From: Bacillus fungorum
Lineage (GTDB): Bacteria; Bacillota; Bacilli; Bacillales; Bacillaceae_G
DNA: 64,000 nucleotides
Direction: 5' to 3'
Assembly: GCF_002746455.1 (NCBI RefSeq)
Contig: NZ_NWUW01000007.1
Location: forward strand, 1-64,000
A program made the position numbers and the translations under genes. The notes beneath the pieces are model-generated. The model was given only the letters and a program-made list of their open reading frames with translations, did no database searches and was not told the DNA's origin. How positions within the stretch are numbered: the first letter of the stretch is position 1; each line of letters opens with the position of its first letter. Shown piece by piece: positions 26,006 through 34,521 of this stretch.

Positions 26006-26208
26006 ATAAACATCCTTTCTGTTTACGAATAATTTTCACAACAGTTATATATAATATTCGTTTTTTAACTATTTTGCAATAGTTTTGCATAAAAAGTTTA
26101 CAACAATTCATATTTTGTGTCTTAAATTCGAATATTAATCGTAAAACGATTTGTGAATTTCCGTTTTTATTGTGCGCATATTATAAGGAAAAGGAGCTGA
26201 AGGAAGTT

Positions 26209-27075
26209 ATGCCACAGCAAAAAAACTTTTTAACAATGCCAGCCCAACATCAAAATAAACAGCCTGGTATTGAATCATTAATGAATCCACTTCCGCAGTT
26301 TGAAAATCCAAATTATAAAGGAAGCGAAAAGTTAAAAGGAAAGAATGTATTAATTACAGGGGGAGATAGTGGAATTGGACGAGCTGTTTCCATCGCTTTT
26401 GCGAAAGAGGGAGCAAATATTGCGATTGCGTATTTAGATGAGGAGGAAGATGCAAATGAGACGAAACAGCGTGTTGAAAAAGAAGGCGTAAAGTGTGTAT
26501 TGTTGCCGGGGGATTTAAGTAATGAACAGCATTGTAAAGACATTGTAGAAGAGACCGCCCGGCAGCTAGGTAGTTTAAATGTTTTAGTAAATAATGTCGC
26601 GCAGCAATATCCGCAGCAAGGACTAGAGTATATTACAGCAGAGCAACTAGAAAAAACGTTTCGTATTAATATTTTTTCTTATTTTCACGTTACGAAAGCA
26701 GCACTTTCTCATTTAAAGCAAGGAGATGTCATTATAAATACGGCGTCTATCGTTGCATATGAAGGAAATGAAACTTTAATTGATTATTCTGCAACGAAAG
26801 GAGCTATCGTTGCTTTTACAAGATCTCTCTCTCAATCGTTAGTGCAAAAAGGAATTCGTGTAAATGGTGTTGCGCCAGGTCCGATTTGGACACCTCTTAT
26901 TCCATCGAGCTTTGATGAGAAGAAAGTGTCACAGTTTGGAAGCAATGTTCCGATGCAAAGACCTGGTCAGCCATATGAATTAGCACCAGCATACGTATAC
27001 TTAGCATCTGGCGATTCATCCTATGTTACAGGGCAAATGATACATGTAAATGGGGGCGTTATTGTAAATGGATAG
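26209..27075 (+). CDS. Short-chain dehydrogenase/reductase (YhxC/YhdF-like)
   Basis: 288 aa. The ATG at 26209 is chosen because AAGGAGCTGAAGGAAGTT stands before it. An N-terminal extension of about 45 residues (ending NPNYKGSEKLKGKN) precedes the Rossmann motif ITGGDSGIGRAV. The catalytic YSATK and Ser in NTASIVAYEG are present. Extended SDRs of this kind include SigB-controlled stress proteins of B. subtilis. Substrate unknown. Monocistronic. Confidence 0.9.
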   Translation: MPQQKNFLTMPAQHQNKQPGIESLMNPLPQFENPNYKGSEKLKGKNVLITGGDSGIGRAVSIAFAKEGANIAIAYLDEEEDANETKQRVEKEGVKCVLLPGDLSNEQHCKDIVEETARQLGSLNVLVNNVAQQYPQQGLEYITAEQLEKTFRINIFSYFHVTKAALSHLKQGDVIINTASIVAYEGNETLIDYSATKGAIVAFTRSLSQSLVQKGIRVNGVAPGPIWTPLIPSSFDEKKVSQFGSNVPMQRPGQPYELAPAYVYLASGDSSYVTGQMIHVNGGVIVNG

Positions 27076-27143
27076 TTTTCATTTATAAGAGCAAAGTAAA
27101 GTTAATTCCACTTATTATAGTGAGCGCTAGGGGAGGGATATAG

Positions 27144-27905
27144 ATGAAAAAATTATGTTTCGTCATACTATTATTTTTCATCCTACCGGTTAGTGCTTTT
27201 GCTGATACAGATCATTTAATATTAGTGAATCTTACGACAAACCAATTATCTTTTTTTGAAAATGGAAATTATACAAAAACATTCCCCATAACAACTGGAA
27301 GAGACCGTACACCTACACCTGAAGGGAATTTTTGTATTATAACTAAATATAAAAATAAAGAATACCATCGAAAAAAAATAGCTGGGGGTGCACCGAATAA
27401 TCCTCTCGGTACGCGTTGGTTAGGTCTGGATAAAAAGGAGTATGCAATTCATGGAACAAATCGAGAATGGACGATTGGAAGTAGGGAATCAAATGGCTGT
27501 ATTCGTATGCATGACAGGGATATACAATGGTTATATGACCGGGTACAATTACAAACAAAAGTAATCATTTCTCGTTTTCATACGAATCCAGAATATGAGG
27601 CAAATAAGCTTGGTTATCGCGTTGTGAGCTGGAACGGTCGTAAAGTAGAAGAAGAGCAAATTGGCGTGCTTACGTTAGTAGACCGTGCTGATATATATTG
27701 GCAAGAACCAAATGGACAGTTAACGAAAGTGAAAACGGTATTGCCGAATGAAAGATACAAGGTGTATTCAAAACGAAAAGATGGAATATATTATATAGGA
27801 AACAATTTGTATATTATGGATGAAACAGGAGAGAAAATTCGTTATGAGCAAATTCCTTCTTCGATTTTAAGTAATATATATAAACGAAAATATAGTGTTT
27901 CGTAA
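27144..27905 (+). CDS. Secreted L,D-transpeptidase (YkuD domain)
   Basis: 253 aa. Signal peptide to about residue 20 (VSAFA). The YkuD domain (about 24-145) contains His103 in AIHGT and Cys119 in SNGCIRMHD, the catalytic motif of L,D-transpeptidases. A C-terminal part of about 80 residues follows, without a recognised domain. It probably forms cross-links or modifies peptidoglycan outside the membrane. AGGGGAGGGATATAG precedes the ATG. Confidence 0.9.
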   Translation: MKKLCFVILLFFILPVSAFADTDHLILVNLTTNQLSFFENGNYTKTFPITTGRDRTPTPEGNFCIITKYKNKEYHRKKIAGGAPNNPLGTRWLGLDKKEYAIHGTNREWTIGSRESNGCIRMHDRDIQWLYDRVQLQTKVIISRFHTNPEYEANKLGYRVVSWNGRKVEEEQIGVLTLVDRADIYWQEPNGQLTKVKTVLPNERYKVYSKRKDGIYYIGNNLYIMDETGEKIRYEQIPSSILSNIYKRKYSVS

Positions 27906-27907
27906 TG

Positions 27908-27936
27908 GCTACCGTATTATAGACGGTAGCTTATTT
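27908..27936 (+). terminator. Terminator after L,D-transpeptidase gene
   Basis: GCTACCGTAT-type stem (GCTACCGT/ACGGTAGC) followed by a short TTATTT tract, so it may be weak. Confidence 0.6.
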
Positions 27937-28008
27937 CTACTTCGAGTTTAACTGCAACTATTGTATTTTGCTGAATATAATACAGTACAGATAGGGGGCG
28001 GTTACATT

Positions 28009-28260
28009 ATGAAAAGTGAATTTGCTTTTAAAGTTTTCTTAGTAACGACCTGTTTATTTATCGTGTATTTGTATGCGTTTCTCGTCTTTTCGTTTTATGT
28101 TCCATATGTTGATTTAATATTGTTCTTTGGATTTATTTGGGCATTTGTGAAAGCAAGAGAAGGAGAGAAGAGTATATATCGGCGTATTACCCTATGCGGG
28201 ACAGTTGTTCTCGTTATTTTGTACTTTTTTATGATGCATGATTTTTGGAGAGGAATGTAA
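28009..28260 (+). CDS. Small membrane protein, 83 aa
   Basis: The ATG at 28009 follows GATAGGGGGCGGTTACATT, which favours it over an in-frame start at 27961. Three hydrophobic segments (about residues 8-27, 30-47 and 60-76). No recognised family. A terminator follows directly after the stop. Confidence 0.7.
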   Translation: MKSEFAFKVFLVTTCLFIVYLYAFLVFSFYVPYVDLILFFGFIWAFVKAREGEKSIYRRITLCGTVVLVILYFFMMHDFWRGM

Positions 28261-28290
28261 AAAAGCATACGAGTAGTCGTATGCTTTTTA
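28260..28290. terminator. Terminator between convergent small genes
   Basis: AAAAGCATACGA and TCGTATGCTTTT form a stem with A/T runs on both sides. Confidence 0.9.
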
Positions 28291-28293
28291 TGT

Positions 28294-28509
28294 TTAATAT
28301 TTTGGCTTAAATGTATGGCAACAAGTTTCTACACTCGTTGCTACAGAGCTTTCTAGCGTCTCGTTTGTTAAAACAGCGCTTGTATATGAATCATTTGTAT
28401 TCGAACCAGCTTCTTGTGCATCAGGTTGAACAACGATTGCACTTGCTTGACAAAAGTTACCTTGTCCCCAAAATGAGCAATTGGAAACAGAGCATTTCAC
28501 TTCTGGCAT
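28294..28509 (-). CDS. DUF1540 cysteine-rich protein, 71 aa
   Basis: 71 aa beginning MPEVKCSVSNCSFWGQGNFC, which fits the DUF1540 pattern of spaced cysteines (6, 11 and 20, with a further CC near residue 63). Such proteins are small, probably metal-binding, of unknown function and frequent in spore formers. AAGGAGGGGG lies four bases before the ATG. A thioredoxin-like gene lies upstream on the same strand, about 70 bases away. Confidence 0.85.
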   Translation of the reverse strand: MPEVKCSVSNCSFWGQGNFCQASAIVVQPDAQEAGSNTNDSYTSAVLTNETLESSVATSVETCCHTFKPKY

Positions 28510-28581
28510 AAAACCCCCTCCTTATACATTAGTTTGGGATTTTACGCCCATTTCATGTGTAGAAGGAGTTTCCTTTTCTCG

Positions 28582-29037
28582 TTATTTTTTCGTTTGCTCA
28601 AGCCATTCTTTTAATTTGTCTTTCGGTTGTTCACCACTAATACGGCTCACTTCTTTACCATCTTTAAAATGAATGATTGTTGGAGTGCCTTTAATTTTAT
28701 ATTCATCCCAAGGAGCATCTAATTTTTCAATATCCATAACTTTCATATCAACATTCAAGTCTTTAGCCATCGGTACTACGATGGGAGATAATTTTTGGCA
28801 ATGAACGCAAGATGTTTGATAAAAGTATACTGTTTCTTCTTTTTTCTCTTTTAAATTCTTTTGAAGATCTGAAAGAGAGATTTTATTTGTGTAGTAGTCA
28901 GGACCACCAGTTGGACTACCAGTAGCATTATCAATTTTTTGGCTAGTTGCAGCATTTTTTTCTTCCATTTGTGTGACAGCAAAAATTGCTGCAAACAGGG
29001 CGATAATAATACCACCAAATATAAGCATTTTTTTCAT
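28582..29037 (-). CDS. Membrane-anchored thioredoxin-like protein (BdbA-like)
   Basis: 151 aa. An N-terminal membrane anchor (about residues 4-22) is followed by a thioredoxin fold with active site CVHC and cis-Pro segment KGTPTIIHFKDG. AAGGAGATGAAAGA precedes the ATG. It is 12 bases downstream of bdbC, so the pair is likely an extracytoplasmic thiol oxidase (BdbC, DsbB-like) with its thioredoxin-like partner. Whether it oxidises or reduces substrates cannot be told from sequence. Confidence 0.9.
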   Translation of the reverse strand: MKKMLIFGGIIIALFAAIFAVTQMEEKNAATSQKIDNATGSPTGGPDYYTNKISLSDLQKNLKEKKEETVYFYQTSCVHCQKLSPIVVPMAKDLNVDMKVMDIEKLDAPWDEYKIKGTPTIIHFKDGKEVSRISGEQPKDKLKEWLEQTKK

Positions 29038-29049
29038 TCTTTCATCTCC

Positions 29050-29469
29050 TTATTTGTTTTTGATTACGATGAAGCTACAAACAGCGATTGTGATAAAGCC
29101 GATAAGTGCTAAAAACGGGATTGTCACAAAGCCGAACCAGTTTATGTATTCTCCCGTACAAGGTACGCGGCCGCAAGCTGCCCCAGCAGCTGAAAATGCT
29201 GCGATTTTTTGAATTGCATAGTGATATAAAGAAATACAAGCACCAATACTTGCAATTGGTAAAGAATAACTTGCAATGCGATAGTCTTTTTTTACTACAG
29301 CGATACCAATCCATAAAACGAATGGATACATAAAAATACGTTGATACCAACAAAGGACACAAGGCTCAAATTTCATGATTTCGGAAAAGTATAGACTTCC
29401 TAATGTAGCAATAAATGAAGCTCCCCATGCAGTAAGTAAAGCATATTCTTGCTTTTTTTCTCGTCCCAT
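29050..29469 (-). CDS. bdbC: Disulfide bond formation protein BdbC (DsbB family)
   Basis: 139 aa with four membrane helices. The quinone-side pair is CVLC in EPCVLCWYQRI, and the second loop pair lies in ACGRVPC. These are the redox cysteines of DsbB/BdbC. It re-oxidises a thioredoxin-like partner using quinone. GTGAGGTATAAAAT precedes the ATG and the thioredoxin-like gene follows. Confidence 0.93.
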   Translation of the reverse strand: MGREKKQEYALLTAWGASFIATLGSLYFSEIMKFEPCVLCWYQRIFMYPFVLWIGIAVVKKDYRIASYSLPIASIGACISLYHYAIQKIAAFSAAGAACGRVPCTGEYINWFGFVTIPFLALIGFITIAVCSFIVIKNK

Positions 29470-29541
29470 ATTTTATACCTCACTTATAATAGTTACATAC
29501 TAAATTATAGTATGAAGTGGCACAGAAAAGAAAGAAAAAAT

Positions 29542-29592
29542 ATGTTTATCAATAAAAGTTTTATAAGAGGAAACTTTTATTGATATAAACAT
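29542..29592. repeat. Long AT-rich inverted repeat
   Basis: ATGTTTATCAATAAAAGTTT and AAACTTTTATTGATATAAACAT form an almost perfect 20-bp stem around TATAAGAGG. It lies between the yhdB-like gene terminator and bdbC. It is not followed by a T run on the minus strand. Confidence 0.7.
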
Positions 29593-29595
29593 TTT

Positions 29596-29636
29596 AAAAA
29601 AGCGCTATTCTCCAGAAGAGAATAGCGCTATATTTT
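29596..29636 (-). terminator. Terminator of the YhdB-like gene
   Basis: On the minus strand, AGCGCTATTCT and AGAATAGCGCT form a stem followed by a T run. Confidence 0.88.
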
Positions 29637-29883
29637 ACATTTGAATTTGCTCTACTTCTTCTACATGTGACTTTTGGGATGCGTGGTCAATATATTGAAA
29701 TAGGAGCTGCAATTGTTTATCAACTTCTGGTAATTCTTTACTGTATTGATAAGCATGTAAAAAATGCTCAATACGCTTAGAAAATAATTGATCGTTCGTC
29801 TGAACCATGAGAACGAGTAATTTATCCCAATTACAGCAATACGTGTAATAGAGAGCTTTATCATAGTCGTTATATGTTTGCAC
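29635..29883 (-). CDS. YhdB-like small protein, 82 aa
   Basis: 82 aa, soluble and acidic, beginning MQTYNDYDKALYYTYCCNWD. The GTG start has the very strong site AAGGAGGGTACACA. It resembles B. subtilis YhdB as I remember it; that protein has no known function. Monocistronic with a terminator. Confidence 0.8.
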   Translation of the reverse strand: MQTYNDYDKALYYTYCCNWDKLLVLMVQTNDQLFSKRIEHFLHAYQYSKELPEVDKQLQLLFQYIDHASQKSHVEEVEQIQM

Positions 29884-29974
29884 TGTGTACCCTCCTTACC
29901 GAGAGTTATATATAGTGTGTGATAAGTAAGGAGAAATACACTTGAAAGAATTTGTTAAGAAAAAAAGTGAATGA

Positions 29975-30001
29975 AAAAAACGAGGTATTTCCTCGTTTTT
30001 A
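29975..30001 (-). terminator. Terminator of the PCYCGC lipoprotein gene
   Basis: AAAAACGAGG and CCTCGTTTTT form a stem with T runs on both strands, abutting the stop of the minus-strand gene. Confidence 0.85.
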
Positions 30002-30511
30002 AGCTTTTGGCATTGGCGTAGGTGTTGGTTTGCCATAGCCTTCTTTGTATTTATTGTCAATATAGTTACGAATTTCAAGCGTTGATTTTCCTTTTTGTTT
30101 CATCGCAGCCGATTCAACTGCGATTTCTAGGCAATTGACGCAAGTCGTTGCATGGGAATCCCAAACAACTTCACCATTCTTCTTAATTTCACGAATAAAG
30201 CAGTTTTTATTATTTTTATGTCCTACACTTTCACCGCAACCGCAGTAACATGGAATCCAATCTAATAACTCTGCATTTTGCCCAGCGACAGTGTAGATAT
30301 CTTTCATTTGTGGATCAAGCTTGTCTAGGAAGGTAGGAAGTGTGTCGACTCCTTTTGTTTTTTCTTGAATGTCAGCTTGCTGAGTGTGCGATGCATGGTC
30401 ATGCTCTTCTTTTTTTGATTCAGAAGATTTATTGTCATTTGTACCAGTACTTCCGCATCCAGCAAGAATTAAGCTTAGTACTGCAAGTAAAGAAAATACA
30501 TACTTTTTCAT
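29999..30511 (-). CDS. PCYCGC-motif lipoprotein
   Basis: 170 aa. A lipoprotein signal ends at Cys19 (LILAGC). A His/Asp/Glu-rich linker (KKEEHDHASH) is followed by the PCYCGCG motif at about residue 87 and further cysteines (NKNCF, TTCVNCLE), which defines the PCYCGC family. These are membrane-anchored proteins thought to bind a metal or haem; the function is not established. AAAGGGGACAAGCGA precedes the ATG. Confidence 0.9.
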   Translation of the reverse strand: MKKYVFSLLAVLSLILAGCGSTGTNDNKSSESKKEEHDHASHTQQADIQEKTKGVDTLPTFLDKLDPQMKDIYTVAGQNAELLDWIPCYCGCGESVGHKNNKNCFIREIKKNGEVVWDSHATTCVNCLEIAVESAAMKQKGKSTLEIRNYIDNKYKEGYGKPTPTPMPKA

Positions 30512-30556
30512 TCGCTTGTCCCCTTTACAAATGTATTAAACAAATTGTATCAAATA

Positions 30557-31666
30557 TCATGGTGCGTTGGGTGAAGATTTTTTCGACTGATTTTTAAAAC
30601 GCCAACGTAGTGAATGGAATAGAAATAAAATTGGGATATAAGCGTATACGATATATAAACCAGCTTGAGACAGTACGGTATTTAATGCATTGATATCTTC
30701 ACGGTTTGTGAAAAACAAAGACGAAATAAATATAGCAGCGATAAAAAATGGCAGTGTAATGTTAAAAGGTATGCGAAAAGACTTCTTGCTAATACAACAA
30801 GAAGACCAAATCGTTAAACAAAGATTAGGTAAAATAATAAGGTACCATAGGAAAATAATAATGTACTCAAACCTTTGAATAAAAGGAACCTTGATGATTT
30901 TTAGCATCGTTAATGTTGGCCAAATTGTATGATGTAGTTGTCCCTGGCTATAGTACATAAGGGACACAATCGCTAATATTACGTATAGAATGGTTGTAAA
31001 AGCAATACCGCTATGTGCCCATTTATTTAACGATTTTCCTTTTTTTATAAAGGGATAAAAGATAAGGATTGCTTCAAATCCAAGAAACTCTAATGCAGAT
31101 GCTTTCGCTGCAGTAAAAATGTCTAAAGGTGCATGAGTTAGAATTGGGAAAATGTTACGGACATGTGCATATTTCATTGGGAAAACTAAGAAAAATAGAA
31201 CGAAAATCGGTATGATAACGCCCCAAAAACATATTCCTGTTACAGAACGAAAGCCACCTCTAATTATGTAATAAGCTACAAGTAAAAATAGTAAAGTTAA
31301 TTTCCATGGCTTAATTGTAGGAAAGACCCAAACCTGAATAACTTCAATATATGTACGAAGAACAGTAAGGCAAAATAATAGAAGGTATGCAGCAAAGCAT
31401 ACGGAAAAAAATGTTCCAATCCACTTTCCGAAACATGTCGTATGAATATTCATTAAATCATTATCTTTTTCTAACATTTTAAGCATACAAAATAAAACGA
31501 TATGAGTTGCAATACCAGCGATAATAAGAGAAATCCAAGAATCATAACCGGCATATTGTGCAATAACTCTTTGGTATCCTAACACACCTACTCCGATTTG
31601 AAGGGAGTGTAATAGAAGGAATGTGAAATAAGGGGAAACAGTATGTGTTTTATCTTGTTTAGCCAT
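30557..31666 (-). CDS. Spore germination receptor subunit B (GerAB/GerKB family)
   Basis: 369 aa with ten membrane helices of the APC-like GerB family. It is the integral B subunit that contributes germinant binding in the spore inner membrane. Its ATG is 13 bases after the stop of the C-subunit gene. Gene order A-C-B fits operons named gerK or gerR in the B. cereus group. I cannot separate these by eye, so no symbol is given. Confidence 0.93.
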   Translation of the reverse strand: MAKQDKTHTVSPYFTFLLLHSLQIGVGVLGYQRVIAQYAGYDSWISLIIAGIATHIVLFCMLKMLEKDNDLMNIHTTCFGKWIGTFFSVCFAAYLLLFCLTVLRTYIEVIQVWVFPTIKPWKLTLLFLLVAYYIIRGGFRSVTGICFWGVIIPIFVLFFLVFPMKYAHVRNIFPILTHAPLDIFTAAKASALEFLGFEAILIFYPFIKKGKSLNKWAHSGIAFTTILYVILAIVSLMYYSQGQLHHTIWPTLTMLKIIKVPFIQRFEYIIIFLWYLIILPNLCLTIWSSCCISKKSFRIPFNITLPFFIAAIFISSLFFTNREDINALNTVLSQAGLYIVYAYIPILFLFHSLRWRFKNQSKKSSPNAP

Positions 31667-31678
31667 GATAGCACCTCA

Positions 31679-32761
31679 CTATTCTCCGATACCAGATTGT
31701 ACGATATTAATTTTCACATGAACAGCAACGTCTACATTAGGATACATGTCTTGAATTTGTTTCATACTCCATTTTCTTGAATGACTACGAATTTCTTCTC
31801 GTATACCTATTGGATCAACTTCTTTTTCTTGGAATTGTTTTATTAATTCGCTTAAATCCTTCTCAAGCATTTTTTCTACATGTTTTTTTACGTAAGTTAC
31901 ATTTTCGTTCTTAGATAAGTCAAGCCAGTCGGGAGCATTTTTTATGAGTCCATTTAATTTTAAGTGGATGTTAACTTTCGGAATATCACTGGTGTCGGAA
32001 AGGGAACAAACACTTTTTCCAGATAAGTTTTGAGTAGCGATCAATCCTTTATGCTTACCTTGACGTATTGGAACTTCGTAGCGACCATTTTTCGTTGGAT
32101 TAATAAGTAATTTTAATAAAAAAGATCCTTTTTTATCGGTGTACATAACCACTTTATCCTTTTTTAAAAAAGCGAGTCCTTTAATGGAAGCGGACTTGTC
32201 TTCTGCAACTTTAATATAAGGAAGAAATGGATCACATCCTGATGAATAAAAGTTATATAAAAAAATATTTAAAGCTGTCCGTGGGATTGTCTCGTTTTTT
32301 ATATTTTGTTCCAGTAAATCAGATAGATAAAGTGATCCATTTGTTCTAACATGTTTAAGTAATTCTTCTGCTAAACCATCTACTAGTGCTAGTTGCACAT
32401 CACGGCCAATGTTAGGATCACGTTGTAAGTTGTTAATAACATCTCCAATTCCACGTTCACCAAATGCCTTCCCAAATAGGACCACACGCATTTGACCTAC
32501 AGCGATCGTATGTGGCGATTTGGCGTTTAGAAGGGAAGATATTGTTTCAATTGTACCTGCATGAGTTGATTGAGTTTCTGGTTTAGATTGTACTCCTTTT
32601 GTGTAATCGGGATATAAAATTGTCCCGCGAAATTTTTTATCTTTCATTATATCGAATCCACCTACGTGAATCATTCGCTGTGTATCAACTATATTTGTTT
32701 CTGTACAACCAGATTGAAAAATTAAAATGATAATGGAAAAGCATAATAAAATATTTTTCAT
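31679..32761 (-). CDS. Spore germination receptor subunit C (GerAC family lipoprotein)
   Basis: 360 aa. A lipoprotein signal ends at Cys19 (IFQSGC), followed by the Ger(x)C domains with the RMIHVGGFDI start and C-terminal MYPNVDVAVHVKINIVQSG. The lipidated C subunit sits on the outer face of the spore inner membrane. Its ATG overlaps the stop of the A-subunit gene as ATGA. Confidence 0.93.
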   Translation of the reverse strand: MKNILLCFSIIILIFQSGCTETNIVDTQRMIHVGGFDIMKDKKFRGTILYPDYTKGVQSKPETQSTHAGTIETISSLLNAKSPHTIAVGQMRVVLFGKAFGERGIGDVINNLQRDPNIGRDVQLALVDGLAEELLKHVRTNGSLYLSDLLEQNIKNETIPRTALNIFLYNFYSSGCDPFLPYIKVAEDKSASIKGLAFLKKDKVVMYTDKKGSFLLKLLINPTKNGRYEVPIRQGKHKGLIATQNLSGKSVCSLSDTSDIPKVNIHLKLNGLIKNAPDWLDLSKNENVTYVKKHVEKMLEKDLSELIKQFQEKEVDPIGIREEIRSHSRKWSMKQIQDMYPNVDVAVHVKINIVQSGIGE

Positions 32762-34263
32762 TTCTCTTCACCGTCACGTTTTTCTTTCGCTTTGTTTGGG
32801 TCATAGCGCCATTTCTTTTTTGGTCTCAGAAAAGAGGCACGTCCAGCAGTTTGACTAAACGGCAAACGAAGGAGGCCTTCTGCTGTCCCTAAACCGCGGA
32901 ATGGGTATAGAGGTAATAAATAAGGTGATCCAAGTGACTTTAAGCGAATTAAGTGAGCTAATATGAGCACGAATCCAACGATAAGACCTACGCCTCCAAA
33001 AGCTCCAGCTAAAATAATGAGGGGGAAGCGTAATATTCGGATAGTGGAAGACATTTTTACTGTTGGTGTTGTAAAAGACGCCAGTGCAGACAATGCAACA
33101 GCAATTAATAAAATCGTACTCGTTAAAGCAGCTTCAACAGATGCTTGCCCAATTACAATTCCTCCAACAATACCAATTGTTTGGCCGACTTTAGTCGGTA
33201 AGCGTGCTCCAGCTTCACGCAGTAATTCAATTGTAATTTCTAAAAAAAGAGCTTCCAAAACAGGTGGAAATGGTACATTGGCTCTAGAATAAATAATAGG
33301 GCCAAGTAAATCTGCAGGAATCATTTGATAATGATACGTTAATACAGCTGTGTAAATAGCTGAAGAAAATAGAGAGAAAGCTGCTCCAAAAAAACGAACC
33401 AATCTAAGAAATGAGCCTGCTATCCATGGTAAATAATAATCTTCTGGAGAGACGAAGAAATCAAGTAACGTCGCTGGTCCAGCTAATGCGTAAGGTGAAC
33501 CGTCTGTTAAAATGACAACGCCCCCATTCAGTAATGCGTACACAGAGCGGTCTAACCGCTCTGTAGGTAGTAAAACAGGGAAGGGTGAGTTACTATTATC
33601 GCTAATAAACTGTTCAATCATAGTTGCATCAAAAGGAACATCAAAGTCAACGTCTTGTAAGCGCTGCATTGCAGTATTGATGTGTTGTTCATTTGTAATG
33701 CCTTCGATGTAAGCAACTATAACCTTTGTTTTGGATATAGAGCCAACTATAACTTCTTTGAAAACTAATTGCTCTGTTACTATGTTTCGGCGAAGTAAGT
33801 GTGTATTTGTATCAATATTTTCAACAAATCCGACTTTTGGACCGATTACACTATATTCATTTTCGGTATCGTTATATAAGCGTGTACCTAAAACTGAACT
33901 TTCAGCACGAATAAGTGCATATTCTGCTGCTTCAGCACCGTTTTTTATCTGTATGAGTACATACCCAACTAGTAATTTTTCACGAATATCATCGATAGAA
34001 GGATTGGTGATAATCCCTTCGAGTGTGACGATATTTGCTATGTCACTTATATTTTCAATGCGATCTAATTCTCTTTTTATAGGTGTTAAAATGAATCGAT
34101 GAATGAGGAGTGATTCAGCTGTAGATTTATAATAAAACAAACATAGTGTCCCATCTTCTACGATGTTATAAGAAACGAAATCACTAGATTCTTTCATAGT
34201 GAGGATAAACTCTGGAATGGAACAGATTGTTTTTTTCTTCTTTTTAGACGATAAACGAAACAT
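32758..34263 (-). CDS. Spore germination receptor subunit A (GerAA family)
   Basis: 501 aa. A soluble N-terminal half (about residues 1-240) contains the conserved RAESSVLGTRLYNDTENEYSVIGP-type region. It is followed by five or so membrane helices with the VPFPPVLEALFLEITIELLREAG block, diagnostic of the GerA family. AAGGGGTGAGAAA precedes the ATG. First gene of the operon. A bcr1-like repeat lies only about 70 bases upstream, so the promoter (normally SigG) must be in that short gap or in the repeat; I could not place it with confidence. Confidence 0.94.
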   Translation of the reverse strand: MFRLSSKKKKKTICSIPEFILTMKESSDFVSYNIVEDGTLCLFYYKSTAESLLIHRFILTPIKRELDRIENISDIANIVTLEGIITNPSIDDIREKLLVGYVLIQIKNGAEAAEYALIRAESSVLGTRLYNDTENEYSVIGPKVGFVENIDTNTHLLRRNIVTEQLVFKEVIVGSISKTKVIVAYIEGITNEQHINTAMQRLQDVDFDVPFDATMIEQFISDNSNSPFPVLLPTERLDRSVYALLNGGVVILTDGSPYALAGPATLLDFFVSPEDYYLPWIAGSFLRLVRFFGAAFSLFSSAIYTAVLTYHYQMIPADLLGPIIYSRANVPFPPVLEALFLEITIELLREAGARLPTKVGQTIGIVGGIVIGQASVEAALTSTILLIAVALSALASFTTPTVKMSSTIRILRFPLIILAGAFGGVGLIVGFVLILAHLIRLKSLGSPYLLPLYPFRGLGTAEGLLRLPFSQTAGRASFLRPKKKWRYDPNKAKEKRDGEEK

Positions 34264-34334
34264 TTTCTCACCCCTTACTACATCATTTGCTTATGTTAGT
34301 TTTTGGGAAAGAGGGGAATTTATACTTGAAAATT

Positions 34335-34476
34335 GAAACTTTAATCAGTGGGGGGGCATCCCCCGCTGATTATTAGCCTTCACCAATCGAGCTTTTACGG
34401 GCAGCCCGAATCCCACCTAACTTCTTTGCTCTAGCCGAATTTTGAGGTGGGAGTTTTACTGCCCACAAATAGCGGG
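34335..34476 (-). repeat. bcr1-like repeat, copy 1
   Basis: About 142 bases that read, on the minus strand, like the element at 51634-51782: CCCGCTATT at one end, GATTAAAGTTTC at the other, with shared inner blocks (AACTTCTTTGCT, GGGCTTTTA/TAAAAGC, AATCAGTGGGGG). The CCCGC end is flanked by TTTAT (34477-34481, as ATAAA on the plus strand). No matching TTTAT remains at the other end. Size and ends fit bcr1 of the B. cereus group. Confidence 0.8.
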
Positions 34477-34482
34477 ATAAAG

Positions 34483-34516
34483 AAAAGGAAGAGTAGTGAA
34501 TACCTCTTCCTTTTTT
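34483..34516 (-). terminator. Terminator of the 198-aa secreted protein gene
   Basis: On the minus strand AAGGAAGAG and CTCTTCCTT form a stem followed by TTCTTTAT. The bcr1-like repeat begins directly at this T tract. Confidence 0.8.
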
Positions 34517-34521
34517 GCGTA

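Noticed and set aside
26006..26208. Possible purine riboswitch upstream of pbuG
   Set aside because: The conserved purine aptamer loops and closing helix are absent; only a weak PurBox-like inverted pair is seen.
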